Below, one piece after another: positions 1 to 9,149 of a DNA stretch of 64,000 nucleotides. Numbering within the stretch: the stretch's first letter is position 1; each line of letters begins with the position of its first letter. Under the pieces are notes generated by a model, which ran no database searches, was not told the DNA's origin, and saw only the letters and a list, made by a program, of their open reading frames with translations. The DNA comes from Parvibaculum sp039973015. Its GTDB lineage: Bacteria; Pseudomonadota; Alphaproteobacteria; Parvibaculales; Parvibaculaceae. The stretch is taken from NCBI RefSeq assembly GCF_039973015.1, contig NZ_JBDWLT010000005.1:1-64000 (forward strand), in the 5' to 3' direction. Both the position numbers and the translations under genes were made by a program.

Positions 1-197
1 ACAGAAGTCATAAAACAGCTGCGCCGGCGCCACCTGTGTTCCCATCATTGCTCTGCCCTCCGATAAGCCAGCACGATGGAATCACGCACCAGAAACCCGT
101 TCAACCGCAGATTAAATCAACACAATCCGCCAGAAGCGGACTCTCCAATCCAACTCGACTCCCGGAGCACTCAGCCCGGTCCCCTTCGCTTCTCCAC

Positions 198-1133
198 TTA
201 TCCCGTCAGAAAAATGACAAAGGTGAGCAGTGCCAAGAGAACTACTATCCAGCGCGCCGACAAATTCAGCGAAGCTAGCAACTTTGGTAGCTGTGCATCG
301 ACATCGACTGGCCTGAGATCGTTGACCTCGGCCTGATCAAGCGATGTCATTTGTTCATCATCTTCAACAGACTTAAGGCTCAATTTCGTCAGCTTCGAAG
401 TCTGCTCTTTCTTCACGTTGATGTAGAGATTTGTTTCGCCAATCGACCCTAGTCGCGGCACATCGAATGCGACCCCCTCCGACAGCTCCACGGTGTGTTC
501 ACTGCCGCGCGTCAACACCTTTATCTCGCGAGTGGAAATTGACGGCGACCACTCGGAGTAGAAGCCCGATACTCTGCCGACGCTAAGAATGACTTCGTCT
601 ACAGCTCCGGAGGCGATCCTCTGTTCGTAGCGCTCAAATGTGCTTGGCTTCACCCTCAGAAAAAAGGTCACACAATCCTCAATTGTATCATCACGGAAAT
701 CGATTTCAGCGGTGTAGCTGACTGAGCCCCAAGCCTGACAGCTCTCGATCTTGTCCTCAGATTCGAGAGGTAAGATATCGAGTTGGAACTCTCCGATAAC
801 CCGATCGGTGCCGAACATTCGATAGGTTGTTTGTCGGAACCACATGTCATCGCCGCGAGGGTCGCCTGGGCTGAGCTTTATCGTGATTGTGCGTCGGTTA
901 GACACCTCGGATTTTTGCGACAAGCCACCTTCGGCTTCACCGACCTCTTCCACAGCTATCTGGTCGCTCAGAACAATCTCGGTCCCGGTGAAGTAAAGGG
1001 TCCACGCCCATGGTATTTGGTCGTGGCCGATGACCTGACCATGCTCGTCGACCTCAGTGATCGCCCAACTGTAGAGACTTTTACGCTCAGGCTCAGTGAG
1101 CAAGCGTAATTGTCGATCCAAATGGAAATCCAT
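198..1133 (-). CDS. Hypothetical tail-anchored protein
   Basis: I do not recognise this 311-residue protein. Most of it looks soluble and mixed alpha/beta, with no catalytic motif I can name. The last ~20 residues form a hydrophobic helix (WIVVLLALLTFVIFL) followed by only two residues, so a C-terminal membrane anchor is likely. I chose the ATG at 1133 (protein starts MDFHLDRQ); an in-frame ATG 18 bases upstream is also possible. The gene diverges from the nuclease/ATPase pair that starts at 1574, so it could belong to the same accessory block, but nothing in the sequence proves a link. The 197 bases beyond its stop codon hold nothing I can support. Confidence 0.6.
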   Translation of the reverse strand: MDFHLDRQLRLLTEPERKSLYSWAITEVDEHGQVIGHDQIPWAWTLYFTGTEIVLSDQIAVEEVGEAEGGLSQKSEVSNRRTITIKLSPGDPRGDDMWFRQTTYRMFGTDRVIGEFQLDILPLESEDKIESCQAWGSVSYTAEIDFRDDTIEDCVTFFLRVKPSTFERYEQRIASGAVDEVILSVGRVSGFYSEWSPSISTREIKVLTRGSEHTVELSEGVAFDVPRLGSIGETNLYINVKKEQTSKLTKLSLKSVEDDEQMTSLDQAEVNDLRPVDVDAQLPKLLASLNLSARWIVVLLALLTFVIFLTG

Positions 1134-1573
1134 GACGCCCCCGACCTTCAAGGTTCAATCGTGCCCGACAAGTGAGTTCCTGACAACTTGTCGAGTGCTG
1201 GCGTATGTCCGCTTTGGGTCAGAAGCTGCTCTTAAACGATGTGTCCGGACGATTCGCCAGCTTCGCACCAAAATGGCATCCGGTTGTGCCGAAGAATGTA
1301 GAATTAGCCGGCGCTAGACCGTCGTGTAGTATCCAGCCGACCTCTTTCGACGTATCGTCAATCATCGACGCCTGCTTGCCCAGATTTCCGCGGAGAGTGG
1401 AGATACCAGCTCGCTGTGAGAAACAACAATAAGTACCAAAGCTTAGGTGGCGAAGCCGATGGTTCTGTGTTTCTCGCCAACGACTGAGCAATAGGATAAG
1501 TTTGAGCACAAACTTCGGCTGTTCATGCGTGCCGCTCTACCCGACTTGTAGTGAGAAAGAGGGGTTCGAGGAT
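1134..1573. other. Divergent intergenic region, no gene seen
   Basis: About 440 bases between the tail-anchored protein and the YhaO-like nuclease. Short open frames exist on both strands, but none has a convincing ribosome site or protein-like composition. It presumably holds the promoters of both divergent units. The run GAAAGAGGGG at about 1555-1564 is positioned as the ribosome site of the TTG start at 1574. Confidence 0.4.
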
Positions 1574-2686
1574 TTGAGTGTCAGGTTTCTGCATACGGCC
1601 GATCTCCAAATTGGAAAGGGCTTCGGCCAGCTTCCTTCCGAGATTTCTGTCGTTCTACGCAACGCACGACTTGAGACACTGAAAAAGATCGCAGTTCTTG
1701 CCCGTGAGCGCCGCGTTGACGCGGTCCTCGTGGCCGGGGATTGCTTCGATGATATTGCGGTTGGTGATGAGACTTTGCGTCGCTTCAAAGTAGCTTTGGA
1801 GCCATTCGGGGGAACTTGGGTGCTGCTACCGGGCAACCATGACCCTGCCACAGCTGAATCTCCTTGGAGTCGGCTCAAACGGTTGACTCTGCCTGAAAAT
1901 GTAATTGTCGCCGACGAACCGATTCCAATCGCACTCGGCGACAAAGCCATGATCCTGCCGGCACCACTGAAGCGTCGCCGTGACGCGGCTGACCTCACGG
2001 AGTGGTTCGATACGGCAGAGACAGATGATCACCTGATCCGTATCGGGCTTGCTCACGGCTCGGTGCGGGAGTTCCTGCCCGAAGCCAGCGAGGCGGCGAA
2101 CCCGGTTGCGATGGATCGCGATATACGAGCCCGGCTTGACTACTTGGCTCTCGGCGACTGGCACGGCAAGCTCCAAGTGACAGATCGCACTTGGTATGCG
2201 GGTACGCCGGAACCGGATCGGTTCCGGGCCAACGAGCCCGGCTACATTCTCAACGTCGCCATCGACGCTCCGGGAGCCAAGCCGACCATCGAGCCGGTAG
2301 CTGTCGCTGAATATCGGTGGATGGAACAGACCAGAGACATTATGCCCGGCGGCACTGACGATGTGTCTCAGGGGTTGGATATCCCAGCAGCTGAGTTGTC
2401 GCGCCTTATTGTTCGGCTCGAGTTGCAAGGAACGATCGATCTCAGCACGCGCGCTGCTCTCGACGAAGCCCTCGGAGACCTGAGGGCGCGCGTGCAATAT
2501 CTTGAAGTCGACGATGCCGGATTGGTGGTCGAACCGACCGAAGATGATCTCGACATGATCGACACCACCGGATTTGTTCGGACCGGGATGGAACGGCTGC
2601 GCGAGCAGCTGAACGGACCCGACGCGGAGACGGCGCGCCGCGCGCTTGCGCTGTTGTATGGCCTTCATCACCAGACCGGCGGTTGA
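1574..2686 (+). CDS. YhaO/SbcD-like DNA exonuclease, metallophosphoesterase
   Basis: Calcineurin-like phosphoesterase of the Mre11/SbcD/YhaO group, expected to be the nuclease partner of the SMC-like ATPase encoded three bases downstream. Motifs in order: HTADLQIG near the N terminus, VAGDCFDD, LLPGNHD, LAHGSVREF and LALGDWHG. The first metal motif reads D-L-Q where many family members have D-x-H. The frame is open to an ATG at 1502, but residues before LSVRFLHTAD have no family character, and a TTG at 1574 lies 9-10 bases after a GAGGGG ribosome site, so I prefer TTG (about 370 residues). Role: probably DNA-end or hairpin processing with its partner, in repair or defence; defence is inferred only from the neighbours. 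Confidence 0.8.
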   Translation: MSVRFLHTADLQIGKGFGQLPSEISVVLRNARLETLKKIAVLARERRVDAVLVAGDCFDDIAVGDETLRRFKVALEPFGGTWVLLPGNHDPATAESPWSRLKRLTLPENVIVADEPIPIALGDKAMILPAPLKRRRDAADLTEWFDTAETDDHLIRIGLAHGSVREFLPEASEAANPVAMDRDIRARLDYLALGDWHGKLQVTDRTWYAGTPEPDRFRANEPGYILNVAIDAPGAKPTIEPVAVAEYRWMEQTRDIMPGGTDDVSQGLDIPAAELSRLIVRLELQGTIDLSTRAALDEALGDLRARVQYLEVDDAGLVVEPTEDDLDMIDTTGFVRTGMERLREQLNGPDAETARRALALLYGLHHQTGG

Positions 2687-2689
2687 ATT

Positions 2690-5359
2690 ATGCTCTTTCG
2701 CCGCATTGCCATCCGGAATTTTCGCAAACACCTGTCACCGGTGGTGATTGACGAGCTCGGCGAAGGTGTGACGGTGATTGCCGGCGACAATGAAGAAGGC
2801 AAGAGCACGTTGCTCGATGCGATCCGTACAGGACTCTTCGAACGTCATAATCTCGGCGGCAAAGCCGCAGACACCATGCAGCCGTTCGGATCAACAGTTC
2901 GCCCGGAAGTCCGGATAGATTTCGAGGTCGATGGTTCTCTCTACTCGATCACTAAGGGATTTATCCAAAAGGCATCAGCGCGCCTGACGACGCCAGCCGG
3001 TACATTCGAAGGTGCTGCGGCCGAAGAACGGCTCGCCGAACTTCTTACGTTCCGGCTATCGCAGCGCGGGGAATCCAAGCCAGATGATCGGGGCATTCTG
3101 GGGCTGTTCTGGCTGGAGCAGGGCCGTGTGCTTGATGGCCTCGGACTTGGCGAGACCGGAAGGTCGACGCTACGTGGTTCGCTGGAAGACGAAGTGGGCA
3201 ATGTTCTCGGCGGCACCCGCGGCCGCAAACTTCTGGAAGCAGCGAGAGCACAGCGTGACGCCCTTTTGACCTCTACCGGCAGACCGCGTGGTGATCTCTC
3301 GGCTGCCAACGACGAAGCCGAGAAGGCGACGGCGCGTGTCTCGGAATTGGAAGCAGAGCGAGCCGAGTATGATCAGGAAATCGATCACCTGACGCAAGTC
3401 CGCCGCGACCTTGCACAGATCTCGCATGATCGCGTGCTCGAGAAAGCCGAGGAGGCTCTGAGCAAGGCTGAAAGCGAGGCCAGGTCGATCGCGCTGCTCA
3501 ACCAGCGACACGAAGCGGCGGAGCAGGCGGTCGCTTTGACTAAGGCCCAGCTGGACAATGCAACGGACCATTCCGATCGTCGGCAGGCGCTGATCCAAGC
3601 AGTGGAAGGACGGGAGCGTGACCTGATAGATAAACGGGACGCGCACACGCGATTGAGCGATGAGGCAAGCCCCATTGCGGACCGCCAACAAGCGGCCGAA
3701 ATCGAGATGATGGCAAAAACTGAAGCCAGGGAGACGGCGGAAACTCGCGTTGTTGTCGCCCAAGGCCGCTCCCGGATCGAGTCTCTGGACAAGCAGATCG
3801 CGGAGCTACACCGGAAAATCTCGGAGATCGAGAAGCTGGCTTCACAACGCAAGGCTGACCAAGATCGTATTGCCCAGATCGTGATCGACCAGCGCGGCTA
3901 CGAGAAACTTCAGACTCTTGAGAGCGATATTCGAGCGGCCAAGGCAGCGCTCGGGGCTGTAGCCACGCGCGTGCGCTTCGCACCGACCGGCGGCCAAAGA
4001 GTGAAGAGAAACGGCATGGAACTCACGACTGGCGATACGGTGCAGGTTACCGACAGATCGCATTTTGAGTTGGATGGGTTCGGTGAGATCGACATCGAAC
4101 CCGGCACGTCGGAGTTGGCCGATCGGCGTGCGCGGCTAAAAAAGGCTGAAGATGCGCTCGACAAGGGACTGACCGGGGTGGGTATGGCAGATATCGCCGC
4201 CGCCAAAATCCAACTCGAACAACGCACGTCGCTAGACGCACAAGTCAAGGAAGCCAAACGGTTGATTGATGCCTTGGCGCCGGAGGGCGCTGAGGCACTA
4301 GCAACGGTACTTGGAGAACAAAAGGCCGAGCGAAGTCGCCTCAGCGACACAACAAGTGCTCTCATGCTCGCCGATACTGCCGATCCGGAGACGGAAAGCC
4401 GCGTGTTGACCGCAGCCAAAGATGCCGAGAAGGAGGCAAGAGCAGCGCTAGATTTAGCTCAGAAGGAACATCAGGAACACGTCATTCAACTAACTGTTGC
4501 TGTCACAGCTTTAGAAGCGGCCGCTGAGGCGGTCACGACGGCCAAAGCCGATCTCCAGAAGGCGCGTGACGACGCAAGCGATGCTGAACTTACAACCAAG
4601 CTGGAGAGCGCGAAGGACGCGCTGACAAAGGCACAGAATACCCACGCTGAATCTACAAAGCGGCTGAATGCTGCGAATCCCGAAGAGGTAGAGCTGCGGC
4701 GAGAGCGGGCTCAATCAACTCTCGCGACCGTTGACGCCGAGCGGCGCCAGTTGCGCGAGGAGCAAATCGGATTGCAAAGTCGTCTGACGGCACTTGGCAA
4801 GAACGGGATCAGCGAGCTACTCGAAGAAGCCCGAGGCCGTGAGACACGAACCCTTGCGCGTCGAGATCGCTTGCAGCGGGATGCTGCGGCCTGGAACCGG
4901 TTGGTGTCCACCCTCGTTGACGCTGAACGCGATGCGAAAGAGGCCTTCCTGGAGCCGGTTCTGAAGCGGGTCGATCCGTTTCTGCGCCTTCTGTTTCCTG
5001 ACGCTCGGGTCACACTCAATGAAGAAACATTGGAGATTACGGGTGTTGTTCGTGGGGGCTGCGAGGAACCTTATCCATTGCTGAGCATTGGGACACGGGA
5101 GCAGCTTTCGATCCTCGTTCGACTTGCCTTCGCCGTCTATCTGCGAGAGAAAGGATTTCCTGCCGCCGTCATCCTCGACGATGCTCTGGTGTACGCAGAC
5201 GACGACCGCTTCGAGCGAATGCAACTTGCGTTACGAAAGGCAGCGGAAACCGTGCAGGTCCTGATTCTGACCTGTCGTCCCCGGGATTGGCGCGAGTTTG
5301 GAGCTCCGATTCGTCGCTTGGGTGATGGGAAGACGAAGAAATTTGGACCGCTTCAATAG
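2690..5359 (+). CDS. YhaN/SbcC-like SMC-type ATPase
   Basis: An 889-residue ATPase of the Rad50/SbcC/YhaN type. Walker A (GDNEEGKST) lies at residues 32-40. A long coiled coil rich in Glu, Ala, Arg and Gln occupies roughly residues 190-800 and is interrupted near 430-470 by a compact segment. An ABC-signature-like stretch (LLSIGTREQLSILVRLAF) and Walker B (AVILDDALVYADD) sit at the C-terminal end. It starts three bases after the nuclease stop codon, so the two genes form an operon and probably one complex in which ATP-driven closing of the coiled coils delivers DNA to the nuclease. The coiled coil looks shorter than in full SbcC, and there is no clear zinc-hook CxxC, which fits YhaN better. 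Confidence 0.82.
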   Translation: MLFRRIAIRNFRKHLSPVVIDELGEGVTVIAGDNEEGKSTLLDAIRTGLFERHNLGGKAADTMQPFGSTVRPEVRIDFEVDGSLYSITKGFIQKASARLTTPAGTFEGAAAEERLAELLTFRLSQRGESKPDDRGILGLFWLEQGRVLDGLGLGETGRSTLRGSLEDEVGNVLGGTRGRKLLEAARAQRDALLTSTGRPRGDLSAANDEAEKATARVSELEAERAEYDQEIDHLTQVRRDLAQISHDRVLEKAEEALSKAESEARSIALLNQRHEAAEQAVALTKAQLDNATDHSDRRQALIQAVEGRERDLIDKRDAHTRLSDEASPIADRQQAAEIEMMAKTEARETAETRVVVAQGRSRIESLDKQIAELHRKISEIEKLASQRKADQDRIAQIVIDQRGYEKLQTLESDIRAAKAALGAVATRVRFAPTGGQRVKRNGMELTTGDTVQVTDRSHFELDGFGEIDIEPGTSELADRRARLKKAEDALDKGLTGVGMADIAAAKIQLEQRTSLDAQVKEAKRLIDALAPEGAEALATVLGEQKAERSRLSDTTSALMLADTADPETESRVLTAAKDAEKEARAALDLAQKEHQEHVIQLTVAVTALEAAAEAVTTAKADLQKARDDASDAELTTKLESAKDALTKAQNTHAESTKRLNAANPEEVELRRERAQSTLATVDAERRQLREEQIGLQSRLTALGKNGISELLEEARGRETRTLARRDRLQRDAAAWNRLVSTLVDAERDAKEAFLEPVLKRVDPFLRLLFPDARVTLNEETLEITGVVRGGCEEPYPLLSIGTREQLSILVRLAFAVYLREKGFPAAVILDDALVYADDDRFERMQLALRKAAETVQVLILTCRPRDWREFGAPIRRLGDGKTKKFGPLQ

Positions 5360-5373
5360 ACCGCTTCAATAGA
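5347..5373. repeat. 13-bp tandem duplication over a stop codon
   Basis: The unit ACCGCTTCAATAG occurs twice head to tail. The first copy contains the TAG stop codon of the YhaN-like gene, so the duplication leaves the protein unchanged and gives a second, unused copy. It looks like a slip-strand or end-joining scar. Confidence 0.8.
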
Positions 5374-5667
5374 AAGACTACGACTAGCAAATATGTGCCA
5401 TCGGATCCTTAATCTCTGGCTAACGGTTCATGTCTCCCTGCCGTTGTCTCCCACTTTGAACACCGTGACATCTTCTGCTCCCGCAGGTTCGCGATGATCC
5501 GCTCTTCCGTGAATCTCGATCGCTTCATCGTCCGCCCCCTTCGGTTGACGGACTCTACTCAAATCGAAAGGAAGTTCAGGAACTCAGGTCAGTCCTAGCC
5601 ACGTGGGAGAACGACCGCTCTTGGCGCATTAATCATTTCCGATACTGGAATTGAAAGTTTTTCCGCA
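5374..5667. other. Convergent intergenic region, no gene seen
   Basis: The region between the ends of the YhaN-like gene (plus strand) and the helicase gene (minus strand). No coding frame, tRNA or clean terminator hairpin was recognised. It is the natural boundary between two neighbouring accessory units. Confidence 0.4.
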
Positions 5668-7839
5668 TCATCCGCCAAGGATATCGGCACAAATCCGAGG
5701 AAGAGACTGCTGATCCAGCTTAGACGATACGACGTCCAACCGAAGAAGATCGTCTGTCAAATAAGGATGGAACTTCTCGGATATCAAATTCGGGTCGGAT
5801 GAGAATAAGTCAATATTTTCTCCTCGCGCGATGGCCTTCAATGTATCGATTGGTGATGACTGGGCCTCGCTGAGTGCCCCCTCGATAAAGCCGTCATGAA
5901 CATGAACGCGATATCCTTGCGAGCGGAGAGCAAGCGCAAGTGTTTCAGTTTTGATGGTTCCGAGCCGGGTTGCGATGAGGAATTCGCTGTCCGCAGTCTG
6001 GACAATGCCGCCGGTATCGAAGCGTATCTGGGCGTAATTTCCACGCGCCTCGTCTAGAAGATCGAGCGCGGTGCGGTCCATGTAAATCGGCCGTTCCCGG
6101 GACTCCAGAACCTCGAACATCCGTTCGACGACCCGGTCGTGAATGATGCCGGGATCGCCGCCAAATCTTGGCGGTACGCCTGCCTTCGCGGGCACGACGA
6201 CGATGACGCGTTCGCGATCGTGGATTTCCTGAACATGCCAGCGTCTGCCGGAGAATATAATCAGCATTCCGGGAGCGAGAAGACTATCGATCGAAATTGT
6301 TCCCAGCGCCTTTCCGTTCGCGACAATCCGGTATTCCTCTGGCGTTTTAAAAACGGCAAAGAAGCTGTAATGGTCGGTCAACTTCTCGCCGGCCTCGCCG
6401 AGCAGCAGAATACCTTCCTCGCCTTGTTCGATGAGCGCTACATCCGGGCGCCCGATTGCGCGGAGCACGTCGAGAAACATTGCCGACGAGACCGATCGGA
6501 AGGGGCCATACTGACAAAGGACCTTGTAGATATCGGGAGCCTTTGCGCCACCCCGCCCGGATATCACCGAAAGAATTTGATGAACCAGGGTGGAAAGATG
6601 AAGCGCGCCAGGCCGCGGCGGCTCACACCATCCCTCGAGGAGGAGTTCGATCATCGCAACGGCCCGCACGAGGCCAAGTCGAAGCCTGTCTACGACATTG
6701 CTGTCCGCGCGCAGTTCCGATTCGATGGCGTATTGCCGCAGTATGGCGGGACTGCCCTCTCTCCGTCCGGAGCGTCCCAATCGCTGACGAAGAGAGGCGA
6801 CGCTGAAGGGGGCGCCTATCTGTGCGACACAGGTCACGTCTCCGATGTCGATCCCGAGTTCAAGCGTCGATGTGCAAATGGCGGTGGTCGGCACGGTGCC
6901 TTCCTTGAGCCTGCGCTCCACGAACTCGCGATGTTCGCGGGAGAGGTTCGCGTGATGGGGATAGAACTCTTGCGGCAGATGTGCGTCCTCGCACAGCGTT
7001 CGAAGCCTGTCCGCGTAAATCTCGACGGACTGGCGCGTGCCGGCGAAAACAAGGTTGTCGCTCCCGCGCAGATGCGTAAAGAGATGGTCGGAGATGGCCC
7101 CAACCGGAGTTGGGACTTCGTCGTCCTTGTCGCCGGAAACATAGCCACGAAGTTGAATCCGGAGTTCCGAACTACCTTTGTCCGCCTCAATGACATGAAC
7201 GTCGTCAGGCGTGTCGGGACGCAGGTACTCCCGGGCAAGCTTCATGTCGCCAAGGGTCGCCGAAAGCCCCACACGGCGGATAGGCCTTCCGGCCGCAAGC
7301 TCCAGGCGGGTAATCAGGGAGCGCACCTGGACGCCGCGCTCTGCATCCAGAAGGCTGTGGATCTCATCGATGATGACGGCGCGAGTACTCCTGAAAAGGC
7401 GTGGAATCTCGAGGCCACGACGGACGAAGAGTGCTTCCAGCGATTCCGGTGTAATAAGCAGGATGCCGCGCGGATTTTTGACCGCCCGCGATTTCGATGA
7501 GGCGGCAATGTCGCCGTGCCAAGGCACGACGGGCAGTTCTGCTTCCTGGCAGATATCCTCGAGTCTTCGCGCCTGGTCGGATATCAACGCCTTGAGAGGG
7601 CCGATATAGAGGAGGTCGAAGCCGGCAACTGCCGCGGGGTCATCAAGCACTTGCGAGATGAGCGGCAAAAATGCTGCCTCGGTTTTCCCGCCTGCCGTGG
7701 ACGCCGCAATGATGAGGTCTCCCTTGTCTTCGGACAAGATATGAATGGCGCGAGTCTGTATGTCGCGTAATTCTCGCCAGCCTTGCGCGCGAATCCATTT
7801 CTGAACGGGCCTGGCAAGCTTGTCGAATGCTGGCGTCAC
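5668..7839 (-). CDS. sngC: Shango SngC-like DEAD/DEAH (Lhr-type) helicase
   Basis: A 723-residue superfamily 2 helicase. Motif I (ASTAGGKTE) is at residues 46-54, motif II DEIH at 158-161, a GLSATL motif near 195, and a motif VI-like QRLGRSGRR near residue 355, followed by an Lhr/BrxHI-like C-terminal region. It is the last gene of a three-gene minus-strand operon and overlaps the end of the ATPase gene by four bases (ATGA). The set TerB-protein, P-loop ATPase, helicase is the composition I know for the Shango anti-phage system (sngABC); related helicase/ATPase pairs also occur in BREX types (BrxHI/BrxD). Function: ATP-driven unwinding or remodelling of invading DNA is inferred. The symbol rests on gene order and domains, not on a database match. 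Confidence 0.75.
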   Translation of the reverse strand: MTPAFDKLARPVQKWIRAQGWRELRDIQTRAIHILSEDKGDLIIAASTAGGKTEAAFLPLISQVLDDPAAVAGFDLLYIGPLKALISDQARRLEDICQEAELPVVPWHGDIAASSKSRAVKNPRGILLITPESLEALFVRRGLEIPRLFRSTRAVIIDEIHSLLDAERGVQVRSLITRLELAAGRPIRRVGLSATLGDMKLAREYLRPDTPDDVHVIEADKGSSELRIQLRGYVSGDKDDEVPTPVGAISDHLFTHLRGSDNLVFAGTRQSVEIYADRLRTLCEDAHLPQEFYPHHANLSREHREFVERRLKEGTVPTTAICTSTLELGIDIGDVTCVAQIGAPFSVASLRQRLGRSGRREGSPAILRQYAIESELRADSNVVDRLRLGLVRAVAMIELLLEGWCEPPRPGALHLSTLVHQILSVISGRGGAKAPDIYKVLCQYGPFRSVSSAMFLDVLRAIGRPDVALIEQGEEGILLLGEAGEKLTDHYSFFAVFKTPEEYRIVANGKALGTISIDSLLAPGMLIIFSGRRWHVQEIHDRERVIVVVPAKAGVPPRFGGDPGIIHDRVVERMFEVLESRERPIYMDRTALDLLDEARGNYAQIRFDTGGIVQTADSEFLIATRLGTIKTETLALALRSQGYRVHVHDGFIEGALSEAQSSPIDTLKAIARGENIDLFSSDPNLISEKFHPYLTDDLLRLDVVSSKLDQQSLPRICADILGG

Positions 7840-9149
7840 AAGCGAAAGCTCGCCATTTCGTCACCTTCCGGCTGCACTCCGCCAACGCTCTCATCGACAT
7901 CGCTCATGTCTTCGCCGCCATCCGCCCCGACATCGACATCCGACACCAGATCCGTCCATTTGACGTCGGGGTTCTGCTCGAGAACAGCCAAGAGATTGAC
8001 GAAGGCGGTAATAGTATTTCTTGGTGTCCGGAAATACGCCTCACCAATCCGCTCGGCGCAATGGGACATGAAGGCTTCAAGCGCCTCATCAGGCAGGTCA
8101 TTGCCGCTACTCTGCATAATCGCTCTTATGTTTGAGAGCAGAATGAACAAGTCTTCCGGCGTGAGGTTCGCGAGGCGAATGACCGGTCCCGACAGATCGA
8201 CCAGTCCGTCGCGAGCGAAGCTGTTGGCGGCAAGCCGCGTCTGAAGTGCCTCGTAGCTGTAGAGCCCGCGCCTCGTATTCATCAGGAACTCCGGTGTCCC
8301 TCCCATGAGAAAACCGAGATGGCCGGCGCTGCCCTGAAGCACGTCGTTCAGAATGCGGAGGATCTGCTCGTAGTTCGCGTTTCGCGCCTGCGCCGAGCTG
8401 AGCTTGTAGAGATTGACCATTTCATCCAGGCCAACCAGCAGACCCTTATAGCCTGCGGCTTTGACGAATGACGACATGAGCTTCAGGTGGTCATAGACGG
8501 TGGCGTCATCGACAATCGTGCGCACGCCGAGCGCCTTGCGCGCATCCGTGCGGGTCGAAAACTCGCCCCGTAGCCATCGCAGAGCAGAGGTCTGGAGCTC
8601 CTCGTCTCCAGCTTCGTGACCTTCCCAGTAGCGCTTGATGACGGTAGCGAAATCAAAGCCACCCGTCAGTTCCTGGATATGGGATAGCCGCTCGTGGATG
8701 ACTGCTCCGGTCGCGAGGTCCCCTTTTTCAGCGTCATGATGTGCTTGGCTGACGAAGCGTTCGACAACGCTGGAAAGGGCGCCGCCATCCGCCTTTGTTC
8801 TCGTTGCCATGTTTCTTGCCATTTCGGCATAGAGACTTCGTGCCTGTCCGCCGGAGGCGTGAATGCGCCGGTCCGGGGCGAGATCGGCGAACATCGCAAC
8901 GAGCCCCTTTTCCAGAGCGACGAGCCGGATGAGGTTCATGAAGAAGGTTTTGCCGGATCCGTATTCGCCGATAATGAAGCGAATAGTCGCCCCGCCATCC
9001 GCGATATGGTCGATATCCTTGACGAGTTGTTCGATCTCCATGGCTCGGCCGACTTGGATGTGCCGCAAGCCCTGTTTCGGAACGACGCCCGCGCGCAGAG
9101 CCTGAACAATTGCGTCACGCTCTCGTGGTTTAATGTTGACCATGTTCAC
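7836..9149 (-). CDS. sngB: Shango SngB-like P-loop ATPase (DUF2791/BrxD-like)
   Basis: A 437-residue AAA-like ATPase. Walker A (GEYGSGKTFF) lies at residues 61-70 and a Walker B-like GLLVGLDEM near residue 235. The N terminus (KPRERDAIVQALRAGVVPKQGL) and the overall layout match the DUF2791 ATPases found as BrxC/BrxD in BREX and as the ATPase of Shango. It overlaps the TerB gene upstream and the helicase gene downstream by ATGA junctions, implying translational coupling and a fixed stoichiometry. It probably loads or regulates the helicase. The last ~40 residues are acidic and look disordered. An internal ATG two codons downstream (9143) is an equally possible start. Confidence 0.78.
   Translation of the reverse strand: MNMVNIKPRERDAIVQALRAGVVPKQGLRHIQVGRAMEIEQLVKDIDHIADGGATIRFIIGEYGSGKTFFMNLIRLVALEKGLVAMFADLAPDRRIHASGGQARSLYAEMARNMATRTKADGGALSSVVERFVSQAHHDAEKGDLATGAVIHERLSHIQELTGGFDFATVIKRYWEGHEAGDEELQTSALRWLRGEFSTRTDARKALGVRTIVDDATVYDHLKLMSSFVKAAGYKGLLVGLDEMVNLYKLSSAQARNANYEQILRILNDVLQGSAGHLGFLMGGTPEFLMNTRRGLYSYEALQTRLAANSFARDGLVDLSGPVIRLANLTPEDLFILLSNIRAIMQSSGNDLPDEALEAFMSHCAERIGEAYFRTPRNTITAFVNLLAVLEQNPDVKWTDLVSDVDVGADGGEDMSDVDESVGGVQPEGDEMASFRL

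Noticed and set aside
6139..7500. 453-codon plus-strand open frame
   Set aside because: It is antisense to the helicase gene, has no ribosome site and no domain. The minus-strand frame has clear helicase motifs.
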